Source: Deltaproteobacteria bacterium
Lineage (GTDB): Bacteria > Myxococcota_A > UBA796 > CAJQPC01
Direction of reading: 5' to 3'
DNA length: 64,000 nucleotides
NCBI GenBank assembly: GCA_016717595.1
Contig: JADKFE010000020.1
Location: forward strand, 46,244 to 110,243
The position numbers and the translations under genes were made by a program. Below the pieces are notes generated by a model. It made no database searches and was not told the origin of the DNA. It saw nothing but the letters and a program-made list of their open reading frames with translations. Shown here piece after piece: positions 46,041-55,498 of this stretch (position 1 is the stretch's first letter; each line of letters starts with the position of its first letter).

Positions 46041-48281
46041 GCCTCTGGTGGTGGCTCGGCGGTGAGGTTGGCCCAGACGCCGCCTTGACCTTCACCACGC
46101 CCGGCTGGCTGTTTGGCCTCGCCGCGGCGGCCGCGATGGTCACCCTCTTTGTCACCTGGCGAGACGCCCGCCGCTTCCCGCCCGTCGGCGTTGAGCTTCT
46201 GTGTCTGGCGCTGGCCCTCTCCGTGGCCTGTTTTGCCGCCGCGGGCCCGGTGTGGGTGGAGCAGGCCGGTCACCGAGAGCCACCCCGCACGGTCCTGCTC
46301 ATTGATGATAGCCGCTCCATGGGGGTGTTAGAGGCCGGTGAGCCCCGCGGCGCCCGGGCCTTGGCCGAGGTGATGGACCGTGTGCCTTCAGATCGTCTGG
46401 AGGTCTTCCGTTTTGGCCGCGAGCTGACGGCGGGGGGTGAGCCCAGCTTTGAGCAAGGCAGCACCGATCTCGCCCAGGCCCTTCGGGGCGTGAGCGAACG
46501 CTACGCCGGAGAGCGCCTCGCGGGCGTGATCGTGCTCACCGACGGCCTCGACCGTGGCGGGATGCGCGCACGTTACACAAACGAAGACAGCCCCGAGCCC
46601 CCGCGCCTGCCCGGCCCCTTGACCGTGTACCAAGCGGGGGTGCCCGGCGAGCTGGACGACGTGAGCGTGGTCTCGGTGAACGCCGGCGGCTTCGGCTTTA
46701 TGCACAGCCCCTTCACCCTGGACGTCACCCTGGCCGCCCCGGGCTTTGAGGGCCGCAAGGTGCCCGTGAGCCTCACCCAAGACGGTCGCCTGCTCGCCCA
46801 GCGGGACGTGGCGCTTGGCCAAGACGGCGCGGGCAAGGTCAACTTCTCGGTGAAGCCCAACAAGTCGGGGCGTTTTGTGTACGAGGTCTCCGTCCCGGTG
46901 TGGGAAGGGGACGCGGTGCCCGGAAACAACACGATGCCCGTGGCGGTGCGTGTGGTCCGCGACCGCCTGCGGGTGCTCCAGGTCTGCGGATCGCCGAGCT
47001 TCGACCAGAAGTTCCTGCGCCTCTTCCTCAAACAAGACCCCGCCGTAGATCTCGTCAGCTTCTTCATCCTCCGCACCCACGAAGACACACGGTCGAGCTA
47101 CGACGAGAAGGAGCTCTCGCTCATCAAGTTCCCTTACGAGCAGCTCTTCGCCGAAGACCTCGCGAGCTTCGACCTCGTCATCTTCCAGAACTTCGACTAT
47201 CGACCGTATTTTCAGGAGCTCGCCGGGGAGCTTCTGGGCAACGTCGCCACCTTCGTGAAAGAGGGCGGCGCGTTCGTGATGATCGGCGGCGACCGCTCGT
47301 TTGACGAGGGCGACTACCAAGGCACCCCCATCAGCGAGATTCTGCCCGTCACCTTAGGCGCGGGCTCACCCCGCACAGACTCCGCGTCTTTCCAGCCCCG
47401 TCTCACCGGCCCCGGGCGTGTTCACCCCGTCACCCGCCTGCTCGGCGACGCCACAGAGAACGAGGCCTTGTGGGGCCGACTCTCGGCGTTGGACGGCCTG
47501 AACCTCAGCGCCGGCCCCGCGCCGGGCAGCGCCGTCTTGTTGAGCCACCCCACGCTGCGCACACAGAAGGGTGAGCCCATGCCCGTGCTCGCCGTGCGAG
47601 AGGTGGGCCGTGGCCGCACGATGGCGCTCTTGGGCGACTCCACCTGGCGCTGGATCATGGCAGAGGCCGCCTTGGGCCAAGGAAACCAGGCGTATTTACG
47701 CTTCTGGAAGAACACCATGCGCTGGCTGGTGAAAGACCCGGAAGGTGACCGTGTGCAGGTCGCCGCCGCCCGGGAGAACTTCTTGTTGGGCGAAGACGTG
47801 CCCCTCTCCGGTGCGTGTGCGCGACGTCGGCTTCGGCGGCGTCGAGGGCGCGGTCATCGAGGGCAGCGCCCAGTCCGGCGGCGAGGTGGTGACCTTCGAC
47901 ACCGTCACCGACAAGACCGGCGAGGCGCTCATCCGCCTGCCCGCCGAGCACCGCGGCCCCTGGCGCGTGAAGGTGAAGGCCACGAGCGCCGGCGGCGGCG
48001 CCTTGGGCGAGGGCGAGACCGTCTACGCCGTGACCGACCGCGACCCCGAGCTCGACGAGCTCAGCCCGGACGCGGCCTTCTTGGCGTTGCTCGCCCAGTC
48101 CGTCAGCGGCACCCACTACACCCCCGGCGCCTACGGCCCGCCCCAGCTCGACGCCGAGGCCGGCCGCCTCGTGCGTGAGGCCCGGGAGACCCCGCTCTGG
48201 GCCGCCCCGCTGTGGCCGACGCTCATCGGCGTGTTGACGAGCCTGAGCTGGTGGCTAAGGCGGCGGCGGGGGTTGAGGTGA
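46037..48281 (+). pseudogene. VWA / glutamine-amidotransferase-like membrane protein, frameshifted near the 3' end
   Basis: GTG 46037 overlaps the DUF4159 stop. Two helices near residues 15-75, then a VWA-like domain with 'TVLLIDDSRSMGVLEAGEPR' and 'GVIVLTDGLDRGGM', then an amidotransferase-like part ('FVKEGGAFVMIGGDRSFDEG'). As read, the frame ends at 48178 in an Arg-rich tail. Reading one G rather than GG at 47810-47811 gives 'VPLSVRVRDVGFGGVEGAVI' and runs to 48281, ending in a hydrophobic helix and RRRRG, for about 747 residues. It closes the nine-gene operon. Loss of the tail would remove the last membrane segment, so a base error is the simpler explanation. Confidence 0.85.
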
Positions 48282-48344
48282 TTCGCCCTCCAGATCGGTT
48301 AAGCTCTGGGGGCTAGCCCGTCTGGGCCAAGCTCCGAGGTGCGC

Positions 48345-49617
48345 GTGAAGCTGGAGTGGCTCGAGGTCCTGGAGTTCCGCCATGTGACGCCTGGCGCCCG
48401 CATGGAGTTCGCCGACGGCGTGAACGTCATCATGGGCCGCAACGGCACCGGCAAGACCAACCTGCTCAAGCTGCTCGGCGCCTTGACGCGCTGGGACGTG
48501 AGCGCGCTGGAGAAGGAGCGGTTTCATGTGAAGTATGGGGCGAAGGCGGGGGAGCTGCGGCTGGAGGTGGAGCTCAAGAATGTGCCGCCGAGGCCGAGGT
48601 TTCGGGTGGGGATGATGGAAAAGATCGCCGAGGAGACGGACGAGGATTGGCTTGTGAGGGTGGTCGCAGGGGCTCCAACCATGAATGACCTTGGGCAAGT
48701 TCACGCCCCGGAGCCCAGAGTATGTGTGGGGTGAACAAAAGTAGCAATCCAATATTGGGGTGCCCGGAATTTCGCTGGCCGCGCTCGAAGTGCATGCTCT
48801 GCTGATTCCCAAGTTCGTCCCCTTCGTCTTCACGATGGCGGCCAGAACCAAGACAAGTTCATGCGCCAAATCTGTTATCGCGGCCGAGGTAGAATCGATG
48901 AGGACTGGACAATTTTTTCGTATGAATGATGGCGAGAAGAGTGATGGATTCTGCCCCGGTGGCGTAGTCGTAGTGGGGCTCGTATTCGACAGACCGATGG
49001 CTTACCTCACGGGTGAGATTCCAGTTCCCTAAGAGCCTGGCTTCACTCGGCGAACGGAGATGAAGATGTGTTGGAGGCTGATCTCGCGGAGGTCGCTCCT
49101 GAGTTGGCTGATGCAGCACAAACCCTTGGCCTGGCGAAGCTCCGTTTTTCCGATCCGCAGGACCGAACGAACAGTAGAATGGAGTTTACCAATCGACACC
49201 ATGAAAGGCATCACCTTCAGGGCCATCCTCCCCAACGGCTCCGAGTTCGACCAAGACAAGCTCTCCTTCGGCCAGAAACGTATGCTCACCTTCCTCTGGT
49301 ACGCCGCCGCGAACGAGCACGGCCCCATCATCGTCGATGAGCTCGCGAACGGCCTCCACCACGCCTGGATCCAGAAGTGTTTTGAGGTCATCGGCGAGCG
49401 TCAAGCGTTCCTCTCCACACAGAACCCGCTCATCCTCGACTTCTTAGACTTCACCTCCGCCGAGCACACCGCCCGCTCGATGGTGCGCTGCGAGGTGGGC
49501 GAGCGCGGCTGGCGTTGGGGGAATCTCAACACCGAGGAGGCCGAGCGCCTCTATCGCGCCTGTCAGGCGAACTTTATGCACGTCAGCGAGATCTTACGCT
49601 CGGAGGGGCTGTGGTGA
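48345..49617 (+). pseudogene. AAA_21/RecF-like ATPase, multiply frameshifted as read
   Basis: Start GTG 48345 (GAGG 5 bases upstream; GTG 48339 is an alternative). The N-terminal part 'FADGVNVIMGRNGTGKTNLL' is a Walker A ATP-binding site. The C-terminal part has 'KLSFGQKRMLTFLWYAAA' (ABC-like signature), Walker B 'PIIVDELANGLHH' and 'FLSTQNPLILDFL'. Between about 48690 and 49200 the frame breaks at least six times, mostly at short homopolymers (GGG 48693, GGGG 48757, CCCC 48819, T6 48913, CCC 49027, AA 49190). Correcting each by one base gives one continuous protein of about 424 residues. This part is AT-richer than its surroundings. ATPases of this type in defence loci bind DNA or sense phage. 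Confidence 0.8.
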
Positions 49618-50363
49618 GCGGCGTAGTCCTCGACGTTCGTGCGCTCACTGAAGACAAAGATGGCCGGGTGATTCAGGCGGTGCTCGCCCGCTCGTTGGAG
49701 CCGCTGCAGCCGGGATATCGCCGCGACGCCGTGCGATTTAGCCCCGCGACCCCAGAGGCGGCCCAGGCCGCGCGGGCGAACGTTTGGAAGGCCAAAGCGA
49801 CGGAAGGAAGCGCCGGGCAGCGGAAGGCGCTAACGACCGTCGTGCGTGAGGTCATCAACTTCTTGCTCCAACCCGGGCCGCGCTGTGTGGTCTTCTGGCA
49901 CGTCGACGCGGACAAGCCCTGGAGCGCGCGGGCCCAGAGTGAGAACGCCGCGCGCTTCGCCAAGGACGTGCTTGAGAACGTCAGGCTCGGCCTGGAGAAC
50001 GAGGCGCGACGCCGTGGCAACCTGAACTCCGAAGCCCTCCTAAGCCGCATCATCCTCGTCTTGCCCTGCGCCGCGATCGAGTCGTGGCTTTACCTCAACC
50101 ATGACGTGCTTCGTGACCACGCCCATCAGCATGGATTACAGTCCGAGGTCGAGGCCCTGATCGCGCGCTGTGGAGAGCACGGATTTGATGAGGTCGAAGG
50201 CGTGAAGTGGTGCACGAAGGTGGAGGACTTCGCGAACCTCACCCTCGCGCAGCGATTCAAGCCCGAGCACGCCCGGACCGAAGCCCGTCCTACCGCGCGT
50301 TCTTGGACGGGCTCATCGCGCACGGTGAGCTACGCGGTGATGGCCCAGGCCACCTACCGCTGA
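49614..50363 (+). CDS. TOPRIM/RloB-like protein, partner of the AAA ATPase
   Basis: 249 residues as read, GTG start coupled to the ATPase stop (GTGA). 'CVVFWHVDADKPWS' resembles the DxD strand of TOPRIM-type nucleases, and 'IILVLPCAAIESWLYLNHD' matches the 'P-C-x-E-x-W-L' type end of RloB/DUF4276-like proteins. These pair with AAA ATPases in abortive-infection and other defence systems. The last 40 residues look shifted: adding one base near 50279 gives 'PSYRAFLDGLIAHGELRGDG' and a stop at 50399, overlapping fusA. The family is my inference from motifs only. Confidence 0.6.
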   Translation: MSGVVLDVRALTEDKDGRVIQAVLARSLEPLQPGYRRDAVRFSPATPEAAQAARANVWKAKATEGSAGQRKALTTVVREVINFLLQPGPRCVVFWHVDADKPWSARAQSENAARFAKDVLENVRLGLENEARRRGNLNSEALLSRIILVLPCAAIESWLYLNHDVLRDHAHQHGLQSEVEALIARCGEHGFDEVEGVKWCTKVEDFANLTLAQRFKPEHARTEARPTARSWTGSSRTVSYAVMAQATYR

Positions 50364-50366
50364 CCC

Positions 50367-52412
50367 TCACGCCACATCATACCGCGCAAACTCCATCGTG
50401 AACTGCCCACGACCCTTCGTCATGCTGCGCAGCACGGTGGTGTAGCCCAACAGCCGATCCAGCGCGCAGTCACACTGCACAGACGACACGTCGCCCATGC
50501 TCGTGGTGCCGTGGATCAGCGCGTGGCGGGACTGGAGGTCGCCGAGCACGGCGCCCAGGGTGTCGTCGGGGGTGACGACCTCCACCTTCATGATCGGGCG
50601 CAGGACGAGGCCGCCGGCGGCCTGGAGGCTCTTACGCACGGCCTCGGCGGCGGCGACTCGCACGGCTTGGGGCGACGACGACGGGCCGAAGAGCTCGATC
50701 TCGTGCAGGGTGACCTCGACGTCTTGCAGGGGGCTGCCGTCGACCACACCGGCGATGGCGGCGTCTTTGGCGCCTAACATCGCCGCGTCGGCGACGGCTT
50801 GGGTGACCGGCGCGCCCTCGGGCTTGAAGCTGGGTTTGCCCACAAACTTGATGCCTTCGCCGCGGTTGAGGGGGCGCACAGACGCCTTCGCCCCGGCCTT
50901 GAGCTCGATGGTCTTGGTGTCGGCCTCGATCACGCGGTGGAACAGGGCCTCGGCGCTCCCGTCGCCTGCGATGGTCTCACGCACGACCACGTCGGGGCGG
51001 CCCACACGCACCTCAAGGCCAAACTCACGCTTGAGGCGCTCAAAGGTGATCTGCAGGTGAAGCTCACCCATGCCGCGCAGCACCCGCTGGCCGGTCTCTT
51101 TGTCCTCTTGCAGCTTGAGGGTCGGGTCCTCCTCTTGGATCTTGCCCAAGGCGTCGAGGAGCTTCTCTTCATCTTTGGAGGCCATGGGCTCGATGGCCAG
51201 GCCGAGCACGGGCTCACGGGCCTCGATGCGGGTGAGCATCACGGGGTGCGCGGGGGCGCAGATGGTGTCGCCGGTGGTGACGTAACGAAGCCCGGCCATG
51301 AGGATGATCTCCCCGGCCCAGGCGTCGTCGATGCGGGTCTTCTTGGCGGCGTCTACGTCAAACATGCGCGCCACACGCTCTTTCTTGAGGGGCTCGCTCC
51401 CGGCGATGAGCACCTCGTCGCCCGGGGAGAGGTGGCCGCGGTACACCCGGGCGAAGACGTGGCGGCGGCCCTCCCAGAGCTGCACCTTAAACGCCACGGC
51501 GGCGAAGGGGCCCGCCGGGTCCATCTCGACGATCTCTTCCCCTTTGGCGGTGGCGCCGAGGGAGGCCGGGCGGTCGAGCGGCGCGGGCAGGAGCGCGATG
51601 ACGCCGTCGAGGAGCGGCTGCACGCCGAGGTTCTTGAGGGCCGTGCCGCCGAAGCAGGGGTTGGCTTTGCCGAGCAGGGTGGCCTTACGCAGGGCCGCCC
51701 ATAACGCCTCGGCGGAGGGCTCCTCCTCCATCATCACCTGCTCTTCGATCTTGGCGTCGACTTCAGCGCAGGCCAACAAGAGGCTCTCGCGGTGCTCGGC
51801 CAAGGACGCCCAGGTGTCCTCGTCGCAGGGCTCGGTGATGACCTGCTCGCCGCTCTCTCCGGCGAAGCGGATGCGCGTCTTCTCGATGAGGTGAATCACC
51901 GCGCCTTCGCTGGGCAGGGGCACCACGACGGGCACGGGCTCGGCCTTCAGGCGCTGGCGGATGGTGTCCATCGCCCGGCCAAAGTCGGCGCCGGGGCGGT
52001 CCATCTTGTTGATGAAAAACATCGCCGGGACGCCGAACTTGGAGCGCTGGCGCCACACCGTCTCGGTCTGGGGCTCTACGCCGCGCACGCCGTCGAGCAC
52101 GACCACGGCGCCGTCGAGCACACGCATCGAGCGCTCAACCTCGATGGTGAAGTCGACGTGTCCGGGGGTGTCGATGACCTGGATGAGGTGGCCTTTCCAG
52201 GGGCATTTGGTCACCGCGGCGGTGATCGTGATGCCGTGGGCTTGCTCCTCCGCCATGTAGTCCATGTGCGCTTCGCCGTTGTGAACCTCGCCGATGCGAT
52301 GGCTCGCCCCGGTGAAGAACAAGAGCCGCTCGGTGAGCGTGGTCTTGCCGGCGTCGATGTGGGCGGCGATGCCGATGTTGCGGACGTTGGAGAGGTCGGG
52401 GGCTTTGGCCAT
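50367..52412 (-). CDS. Elongation factor G, divergent paralogue
   Basis: 681 residues from ATG 52412 (GAGGAAG 4 bases upstream). EF-G is a GTPase that drives translocation on the ribosome. G1 'AHIDAGKTTLTERLL', G3 'DTPGHVDFTIEVERSM', and G4 'FINKMDRPGADF' are intact. The switch segment reads 'EEQAHGITITAA' in place of the nearly universal QERGITI, and the C-terminus is 'GRGQFTMEFARYD' rather than the usual '..SMEF.HY'. Together with its solo position away from rpsL-rpsG-tuf, this suggests a secondary EF-G copy (often called fusA2), not the housekeeping one. It converges on the defence-like pair. Confidence 0.9.
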   Translation of the reverse strand: MAKAPDLSNVRNIGIAAHIDAGKTTLTERLLFFTGASHRIGEVHNGEAHMDYMAEEQAHGITITAAVTKCPWKGHLIQVIDTPGHVDFTIEVERSMRVLDGAVVVLDGVRGVEPQTETVWRQRSKFGVPAMFFINKMDRPGADFGRAMDTIRQRLKAEPVPVVVPLPSEGAVIHLIEKTRIRFAGESGEQVITEPCDEDTWASLAEHRESLLLACAEVDAKIEEQVMMEEEPSAEALWAALRKATLLGKANPCFGGTALKNLGVQPLLDGVIALLPAPLDRPASLGATAKGEEIVEMDPAGPFAAVAFKVQLWEGRRHVFARVYRGHLSPGDEVLIAGSEPLKKERVARMFDVDAAKKTRIDDAWAGEIILMAGLRYVTTGDTICAPAHPVMLTRIEAREPVLGLAIEPMASKDEEKLLDALGKIQEEDPTLKLQEDKETGQRVLRGMGELHLQITFERLKREFGLEVRVGRPDVVVRETIAGDGSAEALFHRVIEADTKTIELKAGAKASVRPLNRGEGIKFVGKPSFKPEGAPVTQAVADAAMLGAKDAAIAGVVDGSPLQDVEVTLHEIELFGPSSSPQAVRVAAAEAVRKSLQAAGGLVLRPIMKVEVVTPDDTLGAVLGDLQSRHALIHGTTSMGDVSSVQCDCALDRLLGYTTVLRSMTKGRGQFTMEFARYDVA

Positions 52413-52480
52413 GGCTTCCTCGAAGGCAGGGCTGCCCACTATTCGATAGGGCGGCCACGTTCAAGCGCGGCGGCGCGCTC

Positions 52481-55400
52481 TCACAGCCCCCAGCTCAGGC
52501 CGAGGCTCGCGGACCACTGGTCTGCGGGCTGTAGAGTTGTGTATTCCGTGCCCATTCGGGAGCGCAGGGCCGGGGTGAGCAGGTTCTGCAGCTTCACCTG
52601 GGCGGTGAACCCCCGGGGCAGCCCGGCGCTGGCCACCAGATCGAGGCGGTGAACGGGCAGCTCATAGGCGTCCGGCAGACCGGCGACGCCGACCTGGTCG
52701 ATGCGGGGGCCGGAGACGTTGTACAGAAGCGCGGCGTTGAGGCCCCGATCGACGTCTTCATAGCTGAGCTGGGCGTTCACGACGTAGGGCGATTGGCCCT
52801 GGAGCGGGCGCTCGGTGGAGGTCTGTGTGCCGTCTAAGCCCGTGAGGTCCACCCGCGAGCGGATGAGGGACACGTTGCCCGCGGCGTAGAGGTTTGGCAC
52901 CCAGGGGATCGCCCGCCGGGCCTCGAGCTCGACGCCGAGGTTGTTCGCTGAAGGCGCGTTGGCGAAGCTGCGCGTCTGGTCGCTCCCGGGGATGACGACG
53001 CTCTCGATGGGGTCCACAAACCGTTTGTAGAACACCGCCAACGACACGCTCTCGCCGGGCGCCGGGTAACGCTCCAGGCGCGCGTCGACGTGGTGAATCA
53101 GCCCCCGCTGCAGCTCGGGGTTGCCCTGAATCGCGCGGTTGGCCACCACCTCGTAGTAACGCACCTCGCTCAGCTCACGCAGGTCGGGGCGGCTCACCGT
53201 CTTTGCGTAAGACACACGAACCTTCTGCGCCTCACCCAAATCATAGGCCGTGTTCACCGCGGGCAAGAGGTCGGTCGTGCGCAGCGTCGTGGTGGAGGAG
53301 GCGTCCGTCGGGTCTACAGAGAACAGCTTGTAGGACTGAACCTCTTGGGTAGAGCGCTCCAGGCGCGCGCCGCCGACGACGCTCAGCCGCTCGCCCACGG
53401 GCACCGTGGCCATGAGGTACACGGCCTCTTGGCGCTGCTGGGCGGTGTAGTCGTCGCTCTCGGCGCTCGACTCCTCAAGGCGGATCTGATCGGCGTTGAT
53501 GTGCTCTTTGGTGAACCACTGATCGGACTCAAGCCCGACGAGGTCTTGGGCGTTGTCGATCTTGTAGCCCAGACGACGAAGCTCAGAGGCGCGGGATTTT
53601 TTGGTCATCCACAGCCCACCCTTGAGCGTCAGCTCGGTCTCGCCCAATTGAACGGGCGCGGTGAGATCAAACGCGCCGTCGTGGCTCTCGTCGACCATGC
53701 CGCCGTAGTACCGTAAAAACCGCCCCTGTTTGGGGTGCATCACCCAGTCGCCGTCGGTCTCTTGAAGGGTGGACCACTCCAGGCGGTCGGGCTCGGCGCG
53801 GGTGGCCTTGGCGTAGCCGTAGCGCCAATCGACGATGAGGCCCTCGCCGATGGGGTGGTGGCCGGTGACCTGCTCGTAGAGGAGCTGACGCTCGATCCAA
53901 CGAGAGCGGTAGGTGCGGGACAAGGCGCCCTCTTCAGCGTCAAAGCCCTCTTGCAGCCGCTCGGACTGGTCTGTGTTGCGGTTGAGGGCGCTTGTGATCA
54001 CGATCTCTTGATCGTCGCCCCACAGCGCGCTCGTGGTCACGACGCCGCCGAGGCGCACGTTGCGCTCCACCTCCTCAAAATCGTAGCGCTCATACACCTG
54101 GAGCCCGTCGCTGCCCAAGGCGTACCAGCTGCGCTGATAGCGGTTGAGATCCCAGCTCTGACCGTAGGTGATGGCCGCCAGGCCGCCCAAGGTGAGCCCG
54201 CCCAGCGTCACGCTGTCGCCGCCGCTCACCGAGAGCCCGGCGTCGGGGGGCAAAGTGCGCGGGTTCATCACGAAGCGGTTGGGCAAGGACTCCCCGAAGG
54301 CCTCAAGCTCCTCCTCGCTGTAGCCCTCGACGAACATGTTGCCCGTGGTCAGCGCCTTGTCCGCCGTGGCGATGCCCAGGGGCAAGGCCCGGCTGCCGTC
54401 GTCGCGCCCCGTCCAGTCTTTTGCGCCGCCGGGGGCCATAAACCCGGTCTGGCCGGTCACACCCTGGGTAAATCCGCCGGAGAGGCCGATCTTGAGCATC
54501 GGCTCGGCGGGGGCTCTGCGGGTGCGAAGCGACAGCACGCCGCCGCCGAACTCGCCGGGCATGTCCGGTGAGTAGGATTTTTGTACGATGACCGCCTCTA
54601 ACATCGAGGCCGGGAAGAGGTCGAGGGGGACCACCCGGCGCTCGGGCTCGGGGGACGGCAACGACGAGCCGTTGAGCAGGGTGGAGGAGTATCGTTCACC
54701 CAGACCCCGCACATAGATGTAGCGCCCGCCGACCAAGGTGAGCCCCGTCACACGCTGCAGGGCCGAGGCCGCGTCTGAGGCGCCGGAGCGGGCCATCTCT
54801 TCAGCGCCGAGCACGTCGTTCACCGTGGCCGCCTCACGCCGCTCGTCCAAGAGCGCGGCGGTGCCCCCCTCCACCCGGGGCGCGGAGACGACCCAGTCGG
54901 CCAAGCTGAGCCCGGCGGGGCGCAGGCTGAGGCTCAGGGGCGCGGCGTCGGGGGCGGCGGTGACGGTGAGCGTCGCGGCGCTGTAGCGGGCGTGAACGAT
55001 GGAGAGCTGGTGCTCCCCGGCGGGCAGGGTGAGGGTGAAGCGGCCTTGGGCGTCGGCGAGGCCCTCGGCGTCTTGGCCCCGGGCGTAAATTCGCGCGTCG
55101 GCGACGGGCTGCCCCGTCTCGGCGTCGAGGATCACGCCGCTCACGGTGACCAGCACGGCGTCTACGGCGGCGCGCTCTGTGAGGGGCGGGGCCTCGATCG
55201 CCGCGGCGGTGATCTGGCCGCCGGAGACGGTGAGCAGCGCCTCTGTGTCGAGTCCAGGGGCGACGGCGGTGATTGTGGACCAGCCGGGGCCCACGATCGA
55301 GACCTCACCCGGCGCGCAGTCCACCTCAAAGGCGCCTTGGGCGTTTGTCTGTGTGGGTTGGCCGCAGACGGTCAGGGCCAGGCCCGCCGCCGCGGCGCCG

Positions 55401-55498
55401 CCCTCCTCAAACGCCCAGCCGATCACCCGCCCAGAGGGATCCGCCCAGGCGAGGCCAGGGAGGCCGAGCAGGCCCAACAGCACCCCGCTCAGCCGCAT
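52481..55498 (-). CDS. TonB-dependent outer-membrane receptor with two carboxypeptidase-regulatory-like N-terminal domains
   Basis: 1005 residues. Signal peptide 'LSGVLLGLLGLPGLAWA', then two beta-sandwich CarboxypepD_reg-like domains (about 20-105 and 115-200). The plug includes 'ASALQRVTGLTLVGGRYIYV' and 'RGLGERYSSTLLNGSSLP', typical of the 'TonB-dependent receptor with Omp85-like signature' class found with TPR and TonB genes. A long 22-strand barrel follows and ends in 'ASLGLSWGL', an outer-membrane C-terminus. The start overlaps the TPR gene by 10 bases. The import substrate is unknown; no SusD or siderophore gene is adjacent. Confidence 0.92.
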   Translation of the reverse strand: MRLSGVLLGLLGLPGLAWADPSGRVIGWAFEEGGAAAAGLALTVCGQPTQTNAQGAFEVDCAPGEVSIVGPGWSTITAVAPGLDTEALLTVSGGQITAAAIEAPPLTERAAVDAVLVTVSGVILDAETGQPVADARIYARGQDAEGLADAQGRFTLTLPAGEHQLSIVHARYSAATLTVTAAPDAAPLSLSLRPAGLSLADWVVSAPRVEGGTAALLDERREAATVNDVLGAEEMARSGASDAASALQRVTGLTLVGGRYIYVRGLGERYSSTLLNGSSLPSPEPERRVVPLDLFPASMLEAVIVQKSYSPDMPGEFGGGVLSLRTRRAPAEPMLKIGLSGGFTQGVTGQTGFMAPGGAKDWTGRDDGSRALPLGIATADKALTTGNMFVEGYSEEELEAFGESLPNRFVMNPRTLPPDAGLSVSGGDSVTLGGLTLGGLAAITYGQSWDLNRYQRSWYALGSDGLQVYERYDFEEVERNVRLGGVVTTSALWGDDQEIVITSALNRNTDQSERLQEGFDAEEGALSRTYRSRWIERQLLYEQVTGHHPIGEGLIVDWRYGYAKATRAEPDRLEWSTLQETDGDWVMHPKQGRFLRYYGGMVDESHDGAFDLTAPVQLGETELTLKGGLWMTKKSRASELRRLGYKIDNAQDLVGLESDQWFTKEHINADQIRLEESSAESDDYTAQQRQEAVYLMATVPVGERLSVVGGARLERSTQEVQSYKLFSVDPTDASSTTTLRTTDLLPAVNTAYDLGEAQKVRVSYAKTVSRPDLRELSEVRYYEVVANRAIQGNPELQRGLIHHVDARLERYPAPGESVSLAVFYKRFVDPIESVVIPGSDQTRSFANAPSANNLGVELEARRAIPWVPNLYAAGNVSLIRSRVDLTGLDGTQTSTERPLQGQSPYVVNAQLSYEDVDRGLNAALLYNVSGPRIDQVGVAGLPDAYELPVHRLDLVASAGLPRGFTAQVKLQNLLTPALRSRMGTEYTTLQPADQWSASLGLSWGL

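Noticed and set aside
48760..49032. Separate 90-codon gene between the ATPase halves
   Set aside because: Its segments fit into the reconstructed ATPase once single-base shifts are applied, and it has no convincing ribosome site.
48690..49205. Insertion sequence or transposon remnant explaining the AT-rich stretch
   Set aside because: No terminal inverted repeats, target duplications or transposase motifs; corrected frames instead give ATPase-like sequence.
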